Notes: generated by a model not told the origin, from the letters alone. Numbered from the stretch's first letter, positions 23,909-34,645 are shown. The stretch is 64,000 nt of DNA from Ambrosia x helenae (GCA_030844895.1 CM061223.1:106623186-106687185), one strand, 5' to 3'. Numbers and translations: made by a program.

Positions 23909-24233
23909 GTATGTGTTCTCTTTTACTAATCTTGATGCTACATTGTGAGAAAATGGAGGTTCTTGTTTTTTGTTCTTTTATATCCACTTGCTTGTTAGTT
24001 GATGTTAGTATGTAAATATTGTTGTGTGAGTAATAATGTGGTAGTAGATGTAATATTGAGATGGAAATTGTGAACTTTTGGTAAATGCTAATTTTGTAGA
24101 GGCGTCATGCCCAATTTTTGTCAAACCAATTTTGAAGTTCTTGTTCACAAACATCTATTACCATGATAACAAGCAAGTGTGGGGACGTTATTTTGGTATG
24201 TGTGTTGTGTTTGGTTGATTGTAATGTGTGTAG
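23909..24233 (+). other. Candidate 5'-UTR intron before the env-position ORF
   Basis: Donor CAAAG|GTATGT at 23909 and acceptor TGTGTGTAG|GAAC at 24233 give a 325-base AT-rich intron. Its removal puts the ATG at 24238 five bases into the next exon. Donor and acceptor both fit plant consensus. A PPT-like motif (24175-24189) falls inside. The alternative is that these are chance matches. Confidence 0.45.
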
Positions 24234-24237
24234 GAAC

Positions 24238-25965
24238 ATGGCAAGAACGGGAAAAGCAGCGGGTTCAAGCTCATCCACTGCTAAGGCCAAAGGGAAGCAG
24301 CCCGTACAATACAAAAGAAGGAAATATGTTGGAAGAGACAATGATTCCGATGAAGAAATGGAACAAGCGGCCGAACAGCCTAGGTTGGACCCGGCTGATA
24401 AGCCGAATTGGAAGTCGGGACCTATGAATGCGCAACCGCCAATATGGCAGCCAACATTGTTTCATGATCAAATAAGGTGGATACAAGATCGACCTGGTGC
24501 GTTCATTTGTGAACGGGATGTACGTGAAAGAGAATTTGGCCCATTTGGAGTTTTTGATAGGTTCAAAGCATTGGGATGGGAAGCGGTGTTGCATTGTTAT
24601 GATCATGAGGAGAAATATTTGTTTTTGGATGAAATTGAAGAATGGATGGCAACTCTAAAATGCAATAGGTATGATAAGCCGTCCCAAATGAAGCTAACAG
24701 GAGTGGTAAATGGGGTAGAAGTTGAGATGTCTTACGACACATTGCGCCGATTGGCGAAATTTGATAGTTTGCCTATGAGAGAGTACAAAAACCCACACAT
24801 TGATGACTTGCTAGTTAGTCCTGAAAAACATCCAAAGTGGATGGAGATTCTAGAATCATTATTTTTACCAGGCACTTACTATGGGACATTGTATAGGCGG
24901 AATATGAAGATTGAGCCCAAGTTGTTGTTGGCAATTTTAATATTGAATGTCTTACCGAGGCGAGCTGAAAAAGATCAAGTGCGGTTCCCAGAAACTCCTA
25001 TTTTATATGCATTAATGCATGGGGGACCGAAATTCTCTATTCGGTATTTGATTCTAAACCATGTGTGGATGAGCCGGAACTCGGTTGATAGGGCGATTAT
25101 TCCATATTGCAGGATCATCACAGGGTTGTTAAGACAACAAGGGGCAATAACAGATGAGGATGTGGGAAAGAATAAGAAATATAAGCCTTTAGAGTTAACG
25201 AAGATGGGTACTAGATGGGTTTATTCTCAATCAGAAAGGTATCACAAGCTGAAGACTGGGGGTCAGCGATGGAGAGTTTTAAAGAGTGATGCGCGGACAC
25301 TTTTTCCTGGAGAAGAAGACGAGGTTGAGAGTGGGAATGAACAACCGCCAAGCGACGATGAAGATTATGAAGAAAACCCGGCATGGGTACGTATGGATCT
25401 GAGGTAGGGCAGTTCTAATATGATGCATAGTGGGGGATTTTATGACTTTACTGGGAGAGACTACGTTGATGGCTGGGCACTTACGGGAACTATGCAGTCA
25501 GTTATTGAAAACCAGCGCCCTCCTGCTTCAGTATTCGATACATGGTCAGGTCCGGAGCGAACTCTATATGACCATCAGACGATGCTGAGTGCTAGCATGG
25601 AAAGAACAATGAAACAGAACTTTGACAGGCAGGAGCAGTGGAACAGGGCCCATGCCTACTCTCATGAGGTGGAAATTAATAATAGGTATATGGATGACCA
25701 GAATCGGCGACTGAACGCGGACTGGCATGCGGGAAGACCCGTAGTTGTCGACCCACCACCAGTGGACTATGGGTCCTTACCGCCATACGATGGTAGTCAT
25801 TCATATCCGACTCCACCAGTGCATCATTCGCAGTGGATTGACCCTAGGTAGGGACAGCAGCAGGTTTCGGAGCAAGGCGGCAGTAGTGATGCTGTTTTTG
25901 GATTCGGCGAGTGGAGCGAGTTGATGACATCGGTGTTTGGACCACCACAGCCACGCTATTATTGA
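24238..25965 (+). pseudogene. Athila env-position ORF (ATHILA ORF-1-like), two in-frame TAGs
   Basis: 575 codons from MARTGKAAGSSSS to PPQPRYY. The N terminus is basic (KAKGKQPVQYKRRKY, NLS-like). A central domain has EREFGPFGVFDRFKALGWE, LFLDEIEEWMATL, LTGVVNGVEVEMSYDTLRRLAKF and FSIRYLILNHVW. It ends in an acidic stretch (SDDEDYEEN) and a Pro-rich tail. This matches what is known as the ATHILA ORF-1 family, which sits where retroviral env would be. I see no signal peptide or clear membrane segment, so a role as envelope is not supported. TAG codons at 25405 and 25849, both in AGG-TAG-GG context, look like CAG-to-TAG changes; the frame stays open past both. Its function is unknown. Confidence 0.75.
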
Positions 25966-27293
25966 TCAGGTGGTGTCTTCTTTGTATATTTTTGTATATT
26001 TATGTCTTTTTCATTGTGTTTGGGATTGGGTGGTTGGGTGGTGTAATGATTATGTCGTATTGGGTTGTGCTTTGGTGGTGTACTAATTAAAAAAAATGAA
26101 AAAAAAGAGGATAAAGAAAAAAAAAAGAGAAAAAGTTTTTGGAGTTGTAGCGATCGATTCTTCCCAAAACCGTACATTGGGGACAATGTACCCCAAGTGT
26201 GGGGATGGGGGAAAATTTTGAGTCTTTTAAAAATTTTTTTTTGGAAATCAAGCGTAGCGTTGTGAAAATTGGAACACCTTGAACTAACCTCGGGAGGCAC
26301 ACCGCCAACCCTTAACCCATTTTTATTCTTGGTGAGATTTGAGCCACAGTTATAGAACAATATATGTATATCTTTCTTTGTGAGAGTGGCAATGGGTGGG
26401 GGTGCACTAGAACTTGTGCTTGAATGCAACTTGAATCTTTAGGTGAGCATAAGTGTATAGATGATAAGGGCGCTAGGTAGCCTCATCATGTTGAGTTAGA
26501 GTGTGGGAATTGGGGGGTTGGACCTCATGCATTATATATATGAGCTTGGTAGCGAGAGGGGCGGGGGTTTGGACATTTAGATTGCCCAATTTTGAGCCTA
26601 AAAGCCTATCAATTGTTAACCCTTAAACTAGTTCCCGAAATAAATACCCATCTTGACCCGGTCTTGTGTGTTTAAATTGAGTGTTAATGTGTTATTTTAG
26701 TATTACAAGTTTGAAGTTTAGTTGAGTGTGACCGTATGTGTATGTAATAGTGTTTCTTGATGTATTAAAAAAAAAGAAGAAAAAAAAATTGAGAACAATG
26801 AAAAATGAAAGAAAAAAAGAAGAAAAAAAAAAGAAAAGAAAAGAAAAAAAAAGAGGAAAAGTTTATGTGTGGTATCTATTATAGTTTGTGTTCGTATTTA
26901 TGTTTGCGTGTGTTAGTCGTGTGTGTGTGTGTCGTTGTGTAATAAAAGACCGGGTAAAGTTATGTGCTACTATAAATATACCCCATTTCCTACCTTTGCA
27001 CTTAGCCACATTACAACCTTACAAGACCCTTTGATTTGCACTCATGTTTAGCGTTCATAATGAGGAAGGTTGATTTAAGTACAAGCCTATGGTTGTGCAC
27101 CCATCTATTTGCCTTTTGTATGCCTAGCTCCTAATTGCTAGTTTTCATTTGTCGCCGAGAGGAGAGAAATTGTGAGGGTGTGTTGATTCGGGTGTTAAGG
27201 ACGGGTTAGTATATGGATTGCATGTTAGCGCTTGATTCAAAATGATCGCTTTGTGAAAAAAAATTGATGTATTGCTTGGGACAAGCAATGGTT
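25966..27293 (+). other. Athila 3' untranslated region
   Basis: 1.3 kb without a convincing gene. It has A-rich purine runs (26089-26140 and 26769-26862), a TACATTGGGGACAATGTA palindrome near 26173 next to PPT-like motif 3 (26195-26209), and TG-rich runs near 26910. A short open frame at 26087-26308 on the - strand is the complement of the purine run and is not a gene. Confidence 0.7.
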
Positions 27294-27304
27294 AAGTGTG
27301 GGGA
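27294..27304 (+). promoter_or_regulatory. Polypurine tract of Athila
   Basis: AAGTGTGGGGA runs into the TGTGACGGG start of the 3' LTR. The position and purine content make it the functional PPT among the four similar motifs. Confidence 0.8.
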
Positions 27305-28254
27305 TGTGACGGGTGGTTCAATGAACAACCCTTTATGATGATAAAACGCATATTATACTCACATTTGATCACGTTATTGCTTGGAATTGGATAACTACGG
27401 GTACTTTGGTTGCAGGTGCGATAAAGAGCTTAAAACGAAGAAAACGGGCTTTGGAACGGACCGGAATGGGATGGAGCAAGGAAGAGTGGAAAGAAGCAAA
27501 ATGAAGGAAATGAAGGGCTCCACCGTACCTTATGGTAGCCACCGTAAGGTACGGTGGCATCAGACACAAAATTCTCACCGTTCATTAGTACCTACCCAGC
27601 GTAACAATTTCCAAACCCACCGTAAGGTACGGTGGCCCCTGCACCATTTTGTAACTCCCACTATTAAAGACGATTTTATGGTGTCTTTTGGGTATCTTTT
27701 CACTTGTGAACGTTTCTAGACAAGTTTTGGGCGATTTTGGCTGCTTGGAATCATTGGAGGCTTATCACAACCATTTGGTTTTAGTTTTTGATGCTTATGA
27801 AGAATTCCATGAATGTGTTGATAATTCACCTAGTCATGCTAGGCTAAACATTTGGTGATCATTCTTGGTGAAGGTTTTTCTAAAACTCTTGTGTGTGTTT
27901 TTCTTACATTTCTAGAATAATGATTTGGTACTTTTCTTGATTATTATGGTGTATGAACAATTGCTTGTGGTGTGTTGATTAATTTACTAATTCTTAGTCT
28001 TTATCGTACGTTCTTGGTGTTGCTAACAATCAAGATATCACGGGAAGGATTGGGGGTTGGTTATTAATTAATAGATCATCGGGAAACAACTTCGCGTTAA
28101 TTTAATCCGAGTACTTTGTTCCCTTTTATCACAACAATTGTTTTTACATGAGTTATGTCTAGGTAACTCTTTCTAGTTGAAATTCACACAAGTGTTTAGA
28201 GAAACCGGATCCTTGAATGGTCATTATCCCATAATTTGAAGAAACACTCTTAAG
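27305..28254 (+). repeat. 3' LTR of Athila, end missing
   Basis: Starts TGTGACGGGTGG. It contains three CCACCGTA/TACGGTGG-type palindromes (27520-27635) and a TATTAAAG box (27662-27669), then matches the 5' fragment over the last 217 bases. The final roughly 205 bases known from the 5' copy are missing. The Tat integrase tail begins directly after. Confidence 0.86.
27520..27669 (+). promoter_or_regulatory. Palindrome cluster and TATA-like box of the Athila LTR
   Basis: The 19-mer CCACCGTAAGGTACGGTGG occurs exactly at 27539-27557 and at 27617-27635, with a degenerate copy at 27520-27537. TATTAAAG lies 27 bases after the last one. This resembles the arrangement upstream of the env-position ORF. 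Confidence 0.6.
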
Positions 28255-28359
28255 GTTCAACAAGTACTAGGAAAAGGGGCATACGCACTGGAAAGACTTG
28301 ACGGCACGCCCATACCTAGATCATGGAATGTAGCGTAACTGCATCCCTGTTATATATAA
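28255..28359 (+). pseudogene. pol: Tat integrase C-terminal tail
   Basis: VQQVLGKGAYALERLDGTPIPRSWNVA is the conserved end of gypsy integrase. It continues in frame with an internal TAA at 28336-28338 and a further stop at 28357-28359. The zinc-binding and catalytic parts that should precede it are nowhere in the window and were deleted together with neighbouring Tekay and Athila sequence. Confidence 0.8.
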
Positions 28360-28415
28360 AGACTTCCTATGTTTTCGTCTAGTACTACACTTGTTCAAGG
28401 CTTGCAAAATTACAT

Positions 28416-28735
28416 GGCTGTCCAATATGAAGTTAATTAACTCTTCATATCGGACGCCCACTTGCCTTCTAAGAATGACTTCTTCATGTTAGACGCACCA
28501 TGGCCGCCCAATATGAAGTTAATTAACTCTTCATATCGGACGCCCACTTGCCTTCTAAGCGTGACTTCTTCATGCCAGACGCAGTACGGCCACCCAATAT
28601 GAAGTTAATTAACTCTTCATATCCGACACCCACTTGCCTTCTAAGCATGACTTCTTCATGTTAGGCGCAACATGGCCGCCCACTACGAAGTTAATCAACC
28701 CTTTGTATAGGACGCCACCTTGCCTTCTAAAACAG
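28416..28735 (+). repeat. 86-bp tandem repeat in the Tat 3' region
   Basis: Unit starts fall at 28416, 28502, 28588 and 28674, giving three full copies and one partial one with more changes. Each unit carries the near-palindrome ATGAAGTTAATTAACTCTTC and the phrase CCACTTGCCTTCTAAG. Tandem arrays between pol and the 3' LTR are known for Tat-lineage elements. Nothing else is seen in 28360-28415 or 28736-28891. Confidence 0.92.
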
Positions 28736-28891
28736 GAGGTCCATATAAACTCCTTATCTCAATAAGAAGACTAAAATACCTATCAGATTCAAGATCACCA
28801 AAGGGCACGCACAGGAAGAATTCATAAAAGAAACTTCATTCATTTAAAAGCAAACATTTACAAAATTCGTAAAGAAAGACAAGTACAACAA

Positions 28892-30074
28892 TTACTCGGG
28901 AGGCTCATGTGCCGTCTCGGAACCACCCGCCTCTGACACGGCCTTATCAACAGCTGCCTTCTCGGCCTGCTCCCGCCCGATCCGATCAGACTCCCCCATC
29001 CAGTACTTAAATCGGCCAATGGGATCCGGATTCGCAAGGCACTTCTGACCGGTACCCATCACAGGAAACTCCATCTTGTTAAGCTTCTCTAGCTGATCAG
29101 TTATTTCCGTTTCCGTATCAACATCCTGGAAGGGCTCATCGGAAATTGGGGCACCGTCCTTAGCCGCAAGATAACCCTCCACCCAGCCGCCGCGCAGCAT
29201 TCACAATCTCCGCCACATGCTCCCCCATCTTAGGCTCATTCCAGATACGCCTAAAAATCAGCAAAAAACAAAAGCATATAAGGCAAAGCAAAGTCAAAAG
29301 GCAAAACATACACATAAGTTGGAAATTCACTTACCCCGGCAACCCCATCGGTCATCATCCAGATAGCGTCCTCATCAGATGTCCTCTTCGATGCCAGTAA
29401 AGCGGACTTTTCCCCAGCCCACTCCTCCTTTTCCCTACCAAGGGCAGCAACATCCCTTTCCAGTTTGGAAATACGAGTGGCCGCCCTAACAACATCCTTG
29501 TCCTTACTCTTTAGCTGAGCAAGGACGTCAACATACTTGGAGGTTAGCTCATCCAACTCCTTCGCCTTAGCAGCCTCAACATTTTTCTGGTTGGCGAGCT
29601 CCTACTCAGCTTTCTGCGGCAACAGACGGCGGCGCTCAAGCTCCTTATTTACAGTGACAGAAGACTCCACCCAAGCCTTCTGTTTCCCAGCTGCCTCCAG
29701 ATCCTTCTGCCGTACATCCCCATCCAACTTCCGGATCTGCTCAACCAGACGCATCCGAGCGGTTTCAAAAACGCTTTTCTCGCGAGCCAGACGCTAGGCT
29801 TCATGCGTAACAGTCGTCTGCTCATCCACAAACTCATCTTCCGCTCGGCGGATGCCATACACATTTCCCAACGCCTACGTCAGATTGGAGCACAACTCAG
29901 ACAACAGCGTGGCCTGGTCCTGACCACGTTGGTGGCTACGCTCCGCCGGCGGAAGTGCGAATTCCACGAATTCATCAGCCACGAAGGGCCTGAGGAACCG
30001 ACAGCTCTCAAGTTTAAAGGTGGGGCCACTAGTCGACACCCCACCACCTTCAACTTTTTTTAAGTGTGGCCCTC
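28892..30074 (-). pseudogene. Tat antisense gene, downstream exons (coiled coil)
   Basis: This is the continuation of the gene that begins at 58356, cut off by SIRE-A. On the - strand it reads GNVYGIRRAEDEFVDEQTTV, then a long heptad-rich segment (ARMRLVEQIRKLDGDVRQK, ELDELTSKYVDVLAQLKSK, ISKLERDVAALGREKEEW). A clean 84-base intron at 29251-29334 (GG|GTAAGT ... TGATTTTTAG|GC) follows. A final exon rich in charged residues (DTETEITDQLEKLNKMEFP) ends SETAHEPPE. Stops interrupt the coiled coil near 29795 and 29603, and the frame of the last exon is disturbed at its start. The function is unknown; the coiled coil suggests self-association. A nuclear protein from an antisense gene has been described for the Tat element Grande, which supports the type of gene, not this copy. 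Confidence 0.65.
29251..29334 (-). other. Intron of the Tat antisense gene
   Basis: Donor GGG|GTAAGT and T-rich acceptor TTTTTAG|GC on the - strand, 84 bases, at the point where the coding sense otherwise turns into hydrophobic nonsense. Both sites match plant consensus. Confidence 0.7.
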
Positions 30075-30764
30075 TGTTTGGATCTAAGTTTGATTGTTTT
30101 GATTGTTTAAGTAAAAGAATGATGAAAGAACTATAAATGGAAAGTGCAGCAGAATGATAAACTATAAATCAAAACAAGAGAATAATTATTTTAGAATCGA
30201 AAGCATTCATATATGATTGAATGATTAAAACCGATTACAATTACTCCCCCTCAGCCTGATCACTCATGTAAGTTTGTCAAAGAGAATGTTCTGAGTGATG
30301 AATAGAACAGTACATGTACTGTTCTATTTATAGACAATCTAAACTACCGATTACCTAGGCTGACGTCTCCTAAGACAGTGACGTCTAACAGAATAACAAC
30401 ATAAAACATCCGATGACACAAATACTGTTACATTTGAAACCACTGATAGGTAAACAGCTGATAAGTAAACTTCTGATGGTCTTGAATCATCTGTTGGAGC
30501 CTAAGTGTTGTTAGCTCCAACAACCTTTAGTCTTCAGTACTTTGATCAACATTTGTTCTTTATCAGACCTATGATCAGCAGTTGTTCACTAGCAGTTGTT
30601 CTCTATCAGACCTTTGTCAGCAGCAGTTGTTAGGGTACAACAGATGTTTGAGTCAACAGTCTTTTGGGAGAAGTAACTTGTAAATGCTGTTTTTATTAAG
30701 GATCATATGTAGTATATTTTGGCTTTCCAATCATCTATTCTTCTCCAAGTCAGCAGACCCAACA
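30075..30764 (-). repeat. 3' LTR of SIRE-A
   Basis: On the - strand it starts TGTTGGGTCTGCTG. TATAAATA is at 30325-30332. A perfect 28-bp palindrome (arms AATAGAACAGTACA / TGTACTGTTCTATT, 30301-30328) overlaps the TATA box. The outer end, tgtttggatc on the + strand, abuts the ccctc duplication. Confidence 0.9.
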
Positions 30765-30779
30765 ATCTCCCCCTAGAAC
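30765..30779 (-). promoter_or_regulatory. Polypurine tract of SIRE-A
   Basis: On the - strand GTTCTAGGGGGAGAT precedes the TGTTGGG start of the 3' LTR. Confidence 0.85.
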
Positions 30780-30854
30780 AGATGATGCCAAAACTAAGCT
30801 TTATTGTTGATCTTTATTCCTCATCAGACTTTCTCTGATTTGCCCTTTGAATTG

Positions 30855-33800
30855 TTATTCAAAGTTCAATGAGAAGAGGTCTTCTGCATCTCTTTCAAGC
30901 TCTAAGTTCAGCAATGTTTGGAGATCATCTGCACATAGGCCATGTGCATCGTCTATACTCAACTTCTGGGCTTCTCCATCTGATCTGAGCAATGTCAATT
31001 CATGGGTGTCTTTGTTGACCTTCCATTTTAGAATTTTTGAACCAGAGGATTTGTTGAGCTGCAAGTTTATTCTAGATGAGTTTGGTGATGGAGGTCTCCC
31101 AATGAGTTTTATGTGTTCATCAGTTATGGGATCAGAGAAATAATGAACTTGGTTGTAGATACCCTCTTTTACAAATGTATCAGCAAACTTCTTCTGGTCT
31201 TCTTCAGACATTTCCTTCTGTCTTTTGAATCGTCTCTTGACAGAAACAGATAGGTCAGAAGTATCAAGCAAGCTGTCAAGTGTAAAGGCCTGTTGAGGTC
31301 TCTTAACCATAGGAGCATCTGAGTAAATGGGTTTTTTGGGCAGTGTAGGATCAATTTTTCTATTCTCTTCCAGCTTCTTGTATGTTTCAACCAGCCTTAG
31401 CTCAGTCCATCTTGCAACTGACCTCATCTCCCCATATTTAGCAGCCACAATCTCTTCTCTCATTCTTTTGAATTTCAAAGCTCTGGCTGGATCTCTGCCT
31501 CTCCTAAAGTCAGGGCATAAATTTTCACATGAGGATTCTTGGTCATTTCTTCAATTCTTAGAAGTTCTTCTTGAAGTGCATGAGTGGTCTAGCCTGCAAA
31601 TTGTTTCTTGTTTGCTTTGTAGGGCATGGTTGACAAGATTTGGTCAAGTATAGATTCCCTTACCACCCTTTCCAAATCACTGCTGAGAGGCATGGTGGAC
31701 ATGGAGTTGCTCAGGGTCTTAGCAAAATCTTCAATCCTTCTCAGTTTGCTAAGCTCTGCTGAATGGATGCCCTGAGCAGTCCTGTCATCCTATCCCTTAC
31801 ATCTCTCTTTGATGATCAAATCTTCCTGTTCAATTTTGAATTTTAGATATTGGTCTATGTTTCTTGGGACAGGGAAATTTGCGAGATATTGGAAAGTTCT
31901 TTCTGATGGATCCTCAATATTATAGAAGGATTGCATTTCCCCTTTAGTAGATCAAGCTCAAGAGGATACTGAGCAGCCAATGGTGTGATGGATGGTGGTG
32001 GTCTGTGAGATGTGAATTGAGTGGTGTGTGGTGAGAATGATGTAAGTGGAATGCCTGGTATAGGTGCAGATTTGGTTTTTGAAGTGGAAGGTGGTGATGT
32101 TTGTATGTTCTCATCTTGTACCACAAAGGTTGATTTTCTCTTCCTTTTGTACAAGATAAGTGGTGATGGTGGTGTTGCAGTAGTGGTTGTGTTAACATCT
32201 GTTGGCACTTGTGCAGGACCAGCAGATGTTTGGGATTTAGGTGGTGAAGTGGTTGTAGGTGGTGTATTGGTAGTTGTGGTGGTAGGTTCAGTTGTTGGTT
32301 TGGTGGTTGTGATTGTAGGTTCAGTTATTTTGGTGGTAGCAGTGGTTTTGGTGGCAGCAATGGTTCTGGCAGCAGATGTTTTAGCAGCAGTAGTTTTATC
32401 AACAGTTTTAGATGGTGGTTGCCTTGTGTGTTTTGCAGACATTTTCTTCCTTTTAGAGGAGCCAACATCCTCAACTTCCTGTTGCTGCTCTATCTTCCTT
32501 TGCACTAGAGCCTCTGCTTTGACTTCCAATGTGTCAAGCCTTTTTTTCTTAACTTCAGCAACCTCTTCAGCAATAACATTTGCAGAGTTGTCAACTTCTT
32601 TTGCCTTGCTAGTTTTGACAGTTTCAGCATTAGCAAAGGTTTGTACATTGGGTTGTTGTTGTGGTGCTATTTGGGTAGACCCTGGTTTGTTGGCAGCTTT
32701 TGATTTACCCTTTTGTGAGGGTGGACAACCAAAGGGATCTAGCTTTGGCAATCTATCTCTGCCACTCTCCCCCTTTTTGGCATCATCAGTAGTGAATTCA
32801 TCATCATCTTCATCTCTGAGAATTGTGGTAGGGGCAGAGCCAGTGGTCTTCAGCAGGTGGTCTTTTATGGCTTTAATGTCAGCTTGGGTATCTGTGTACC
32901 TAGCATCTACCATTGTCATGATCTGAGCCATATAAATTTCATGAGTTTGGTCTGCTAGTTTTCTATGAGCTATGATGATGGGGGAAACTGATTTCCATAG
33001 CTCACAAGCAATTTCTTCTATGGATGGTTGACTTTTAGTTAGAGCAGCCAAGGAGACCATGATTGTCTTGAGATCAGTCTTTATATCAGCAATAGAGGTT
33101 TCAATGGAATGAACTCTATCCGTCAATTTTTGGTATTTTAACTCATCACCTAAATTAATAGGATCATCTGGATTCCTACCAGTGGTAGTTGTAACTGGTT
33201 CAGTCCTAGGAGGTGAATCCATAGAATGAGAACCAGATGCCCCTTTGTCTTGGTTCTGGGGACTTCCAACTGATATTGGGGTCACCATAGTGGCCCAATC
33301 AGTTGTTGCCTTCAAGGAAGTCTTAGCTATGTAACCACTATCCTGTTGTGAGACAATGGTCTCTACATCAGTAGTGGCTGCTTCACTTGAAAACTCACCT
33401 TGAGTTTCATTGAACTCCAGGGGTGTAACCTCCTCTGTTCGTGGGCTAGCTAATTGATTTTTCTCAGTCCCAGTCACTTGTTGAATTATGCTCTCAGTGA
33501 TAGGCGATGGAGAGGAACTGGGAATATCCTGAGTTTTATCAATAGCTTCGAACAATGGTTTCATTGTTGGAAGGACATGTGATGGTGAGGGTTGAGGGGT
33601 GAAAAGAGAAGTAGCCCTGGGAGAAGGGCTTATGAGCATATGGTCAAGTGAGGAAGTAACAATAGTGGTTTCTTGTTGCTTTTGTGATACAACAGGAGTT
33701 ACCTCTGGTATCTCATCTTCCAGAGGTCCCTTTTTGGTTTTCTTGGTGGTTTTTGTGGATGGATGTTTTCTTTTGGAGGTTGCTGATGTGGGTTTCACAG

Positions 33801-34645
33801 CACTAGATATAGTGCCATGATCACCAGGAGCAGTGTGCTCAGCAACAGAGGTTTTGGCAACAGTTGTTGTCTTAACACTCTTTGCTTGTGTTTTAGAAAC
33901 TTTAACTTTTGACACCTTTTCTTGGGTGTTTGGACCCAACATTCTTGTAAAAGTTTCATCTGTTAGACTCTTCATTTGAAATGATTTACCCTTTTTTAAA
34001 CTCTTTTATAGGCAAAACCTTTTGTAGGATTACACTTAAAAGTCTTGGGTATATCAGAAAAGCATTGTTTGACGCAGACTTTATTCCCTTCACATTTGCT
34101 ACCAAATCCAAGAACATGGCCTGGGATAGATTGTAGTCACATTCTGACAACATAGCATATCCCAAGTACTGAACTTTCAATGGGATTTCATTAAAAGAAG
34201 TGGATTTAGCAGAGATACAGAGAAGGAGTGTATGAAAGAAAAATTTCAAGACTGGTGGGGAAAACTTTTTGAAAAGAGTTGAACCAGTCATTTGTGAATC
34301 ATAACCCCTTTCCTGAAACTCAGTGTGAAGTTCAGCCTTAGGGAAAGAGTCGTTACCTGACAAGTCATTCAATGAGAAGGTAGTGGATATCAGTTGGGGG
34401 GTAATGGTGATATTTGTATCTCCATTTTTTGAGATAATAGTAGTAGGCTTTTTGTCATGTAGAAGGACATCAGCATTTAACAAAAAATCTTGGAGAGTAT
34501 CGATGTAGATGGGTGCATCAGCGGTTAGTATTGTCAGATATTTGGATTTGAAAATAATGTCGATGGTGGTATGGAATGGGATGTTTTCATCTGTTTTAAC
34601 CAGATAGGGAAGGTAATTGTGGGTGGCTTTAGCTTGAAGATCCAT
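30855..34645 (-). pseudogene. SIRE-A 3' ORF (env position), broken
   Basis: Three open segments. The first 219 codons (34645-33986) carry an N-terminal domain: TTIDIIFKSKYLTILTADAP, TLQDFLLNADV, ITITPQLISTTFSLNDL, STLFKKFSPPVLKFFFHTLL and FLIYPRLL. After a frameshift, 706 codons (33975-31855) are rich in Thr, Ser, Pro and Lys. A decayed stretch (31854-31479) follows with several stops. The last segment (31478-30855) has VARWTELRLVETYKKLEEN and ILKWKVNKDTHELTLLR. The N-terminal and C-terminal blocks match those of SIRE-B and SIRE-C. It occupies the place of env in SIRE elements; I see no signal peptide or evident membrane anchor. Its function is unknown. Confidence 0.7.

Larger units (their letters stand above)
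16634..28254 (+). mobile_element. Athila-lineage Ty3/gypsy element with both outer LTR ends missing
   Basis: Order on the + strand: partial LTR, tRNA-Asp PBS, gag, protease, RT, RNase H, integrase, a leader with promoter features, an env-position ORF, a long 3' UTR, a purine tract and a partial LTR. The 5' LTR copy lacks its start and the 3' copy lacks its end. A 217-bp stretch is shared by both (16634-16850 and 28038-28254). The left neighbour is Tekay gag and the right neighbour is the Tat integrase tail, so no target duplication exists. The PBS, pol and ORF type are typical of Athila. Confidence 0.9.

Noticed and set aside
24238..25965. A true envelope gene in Athila
   Set aside because: No signal peptide, fusion peptide or membrane anchor is visible; only the position resembles env.
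26087..26429. Phe/Ser-rich frames on the - strand
   Set aside because: They are complements of A-rich purine runs in the Athila 3' UTR.
28416..28735. CRISPR array
   Set aside because: The repeats are contiguous 86-bp units with no unique spacers, within a plant retrotransposon.
32021..32926. 301-codon frame on the + strand
   Set aside because: It is the complement of the Thr/Pro/Ser-rich SIRE-A 3' ORF; its Val/Gly runs mirror repetitive codons there.
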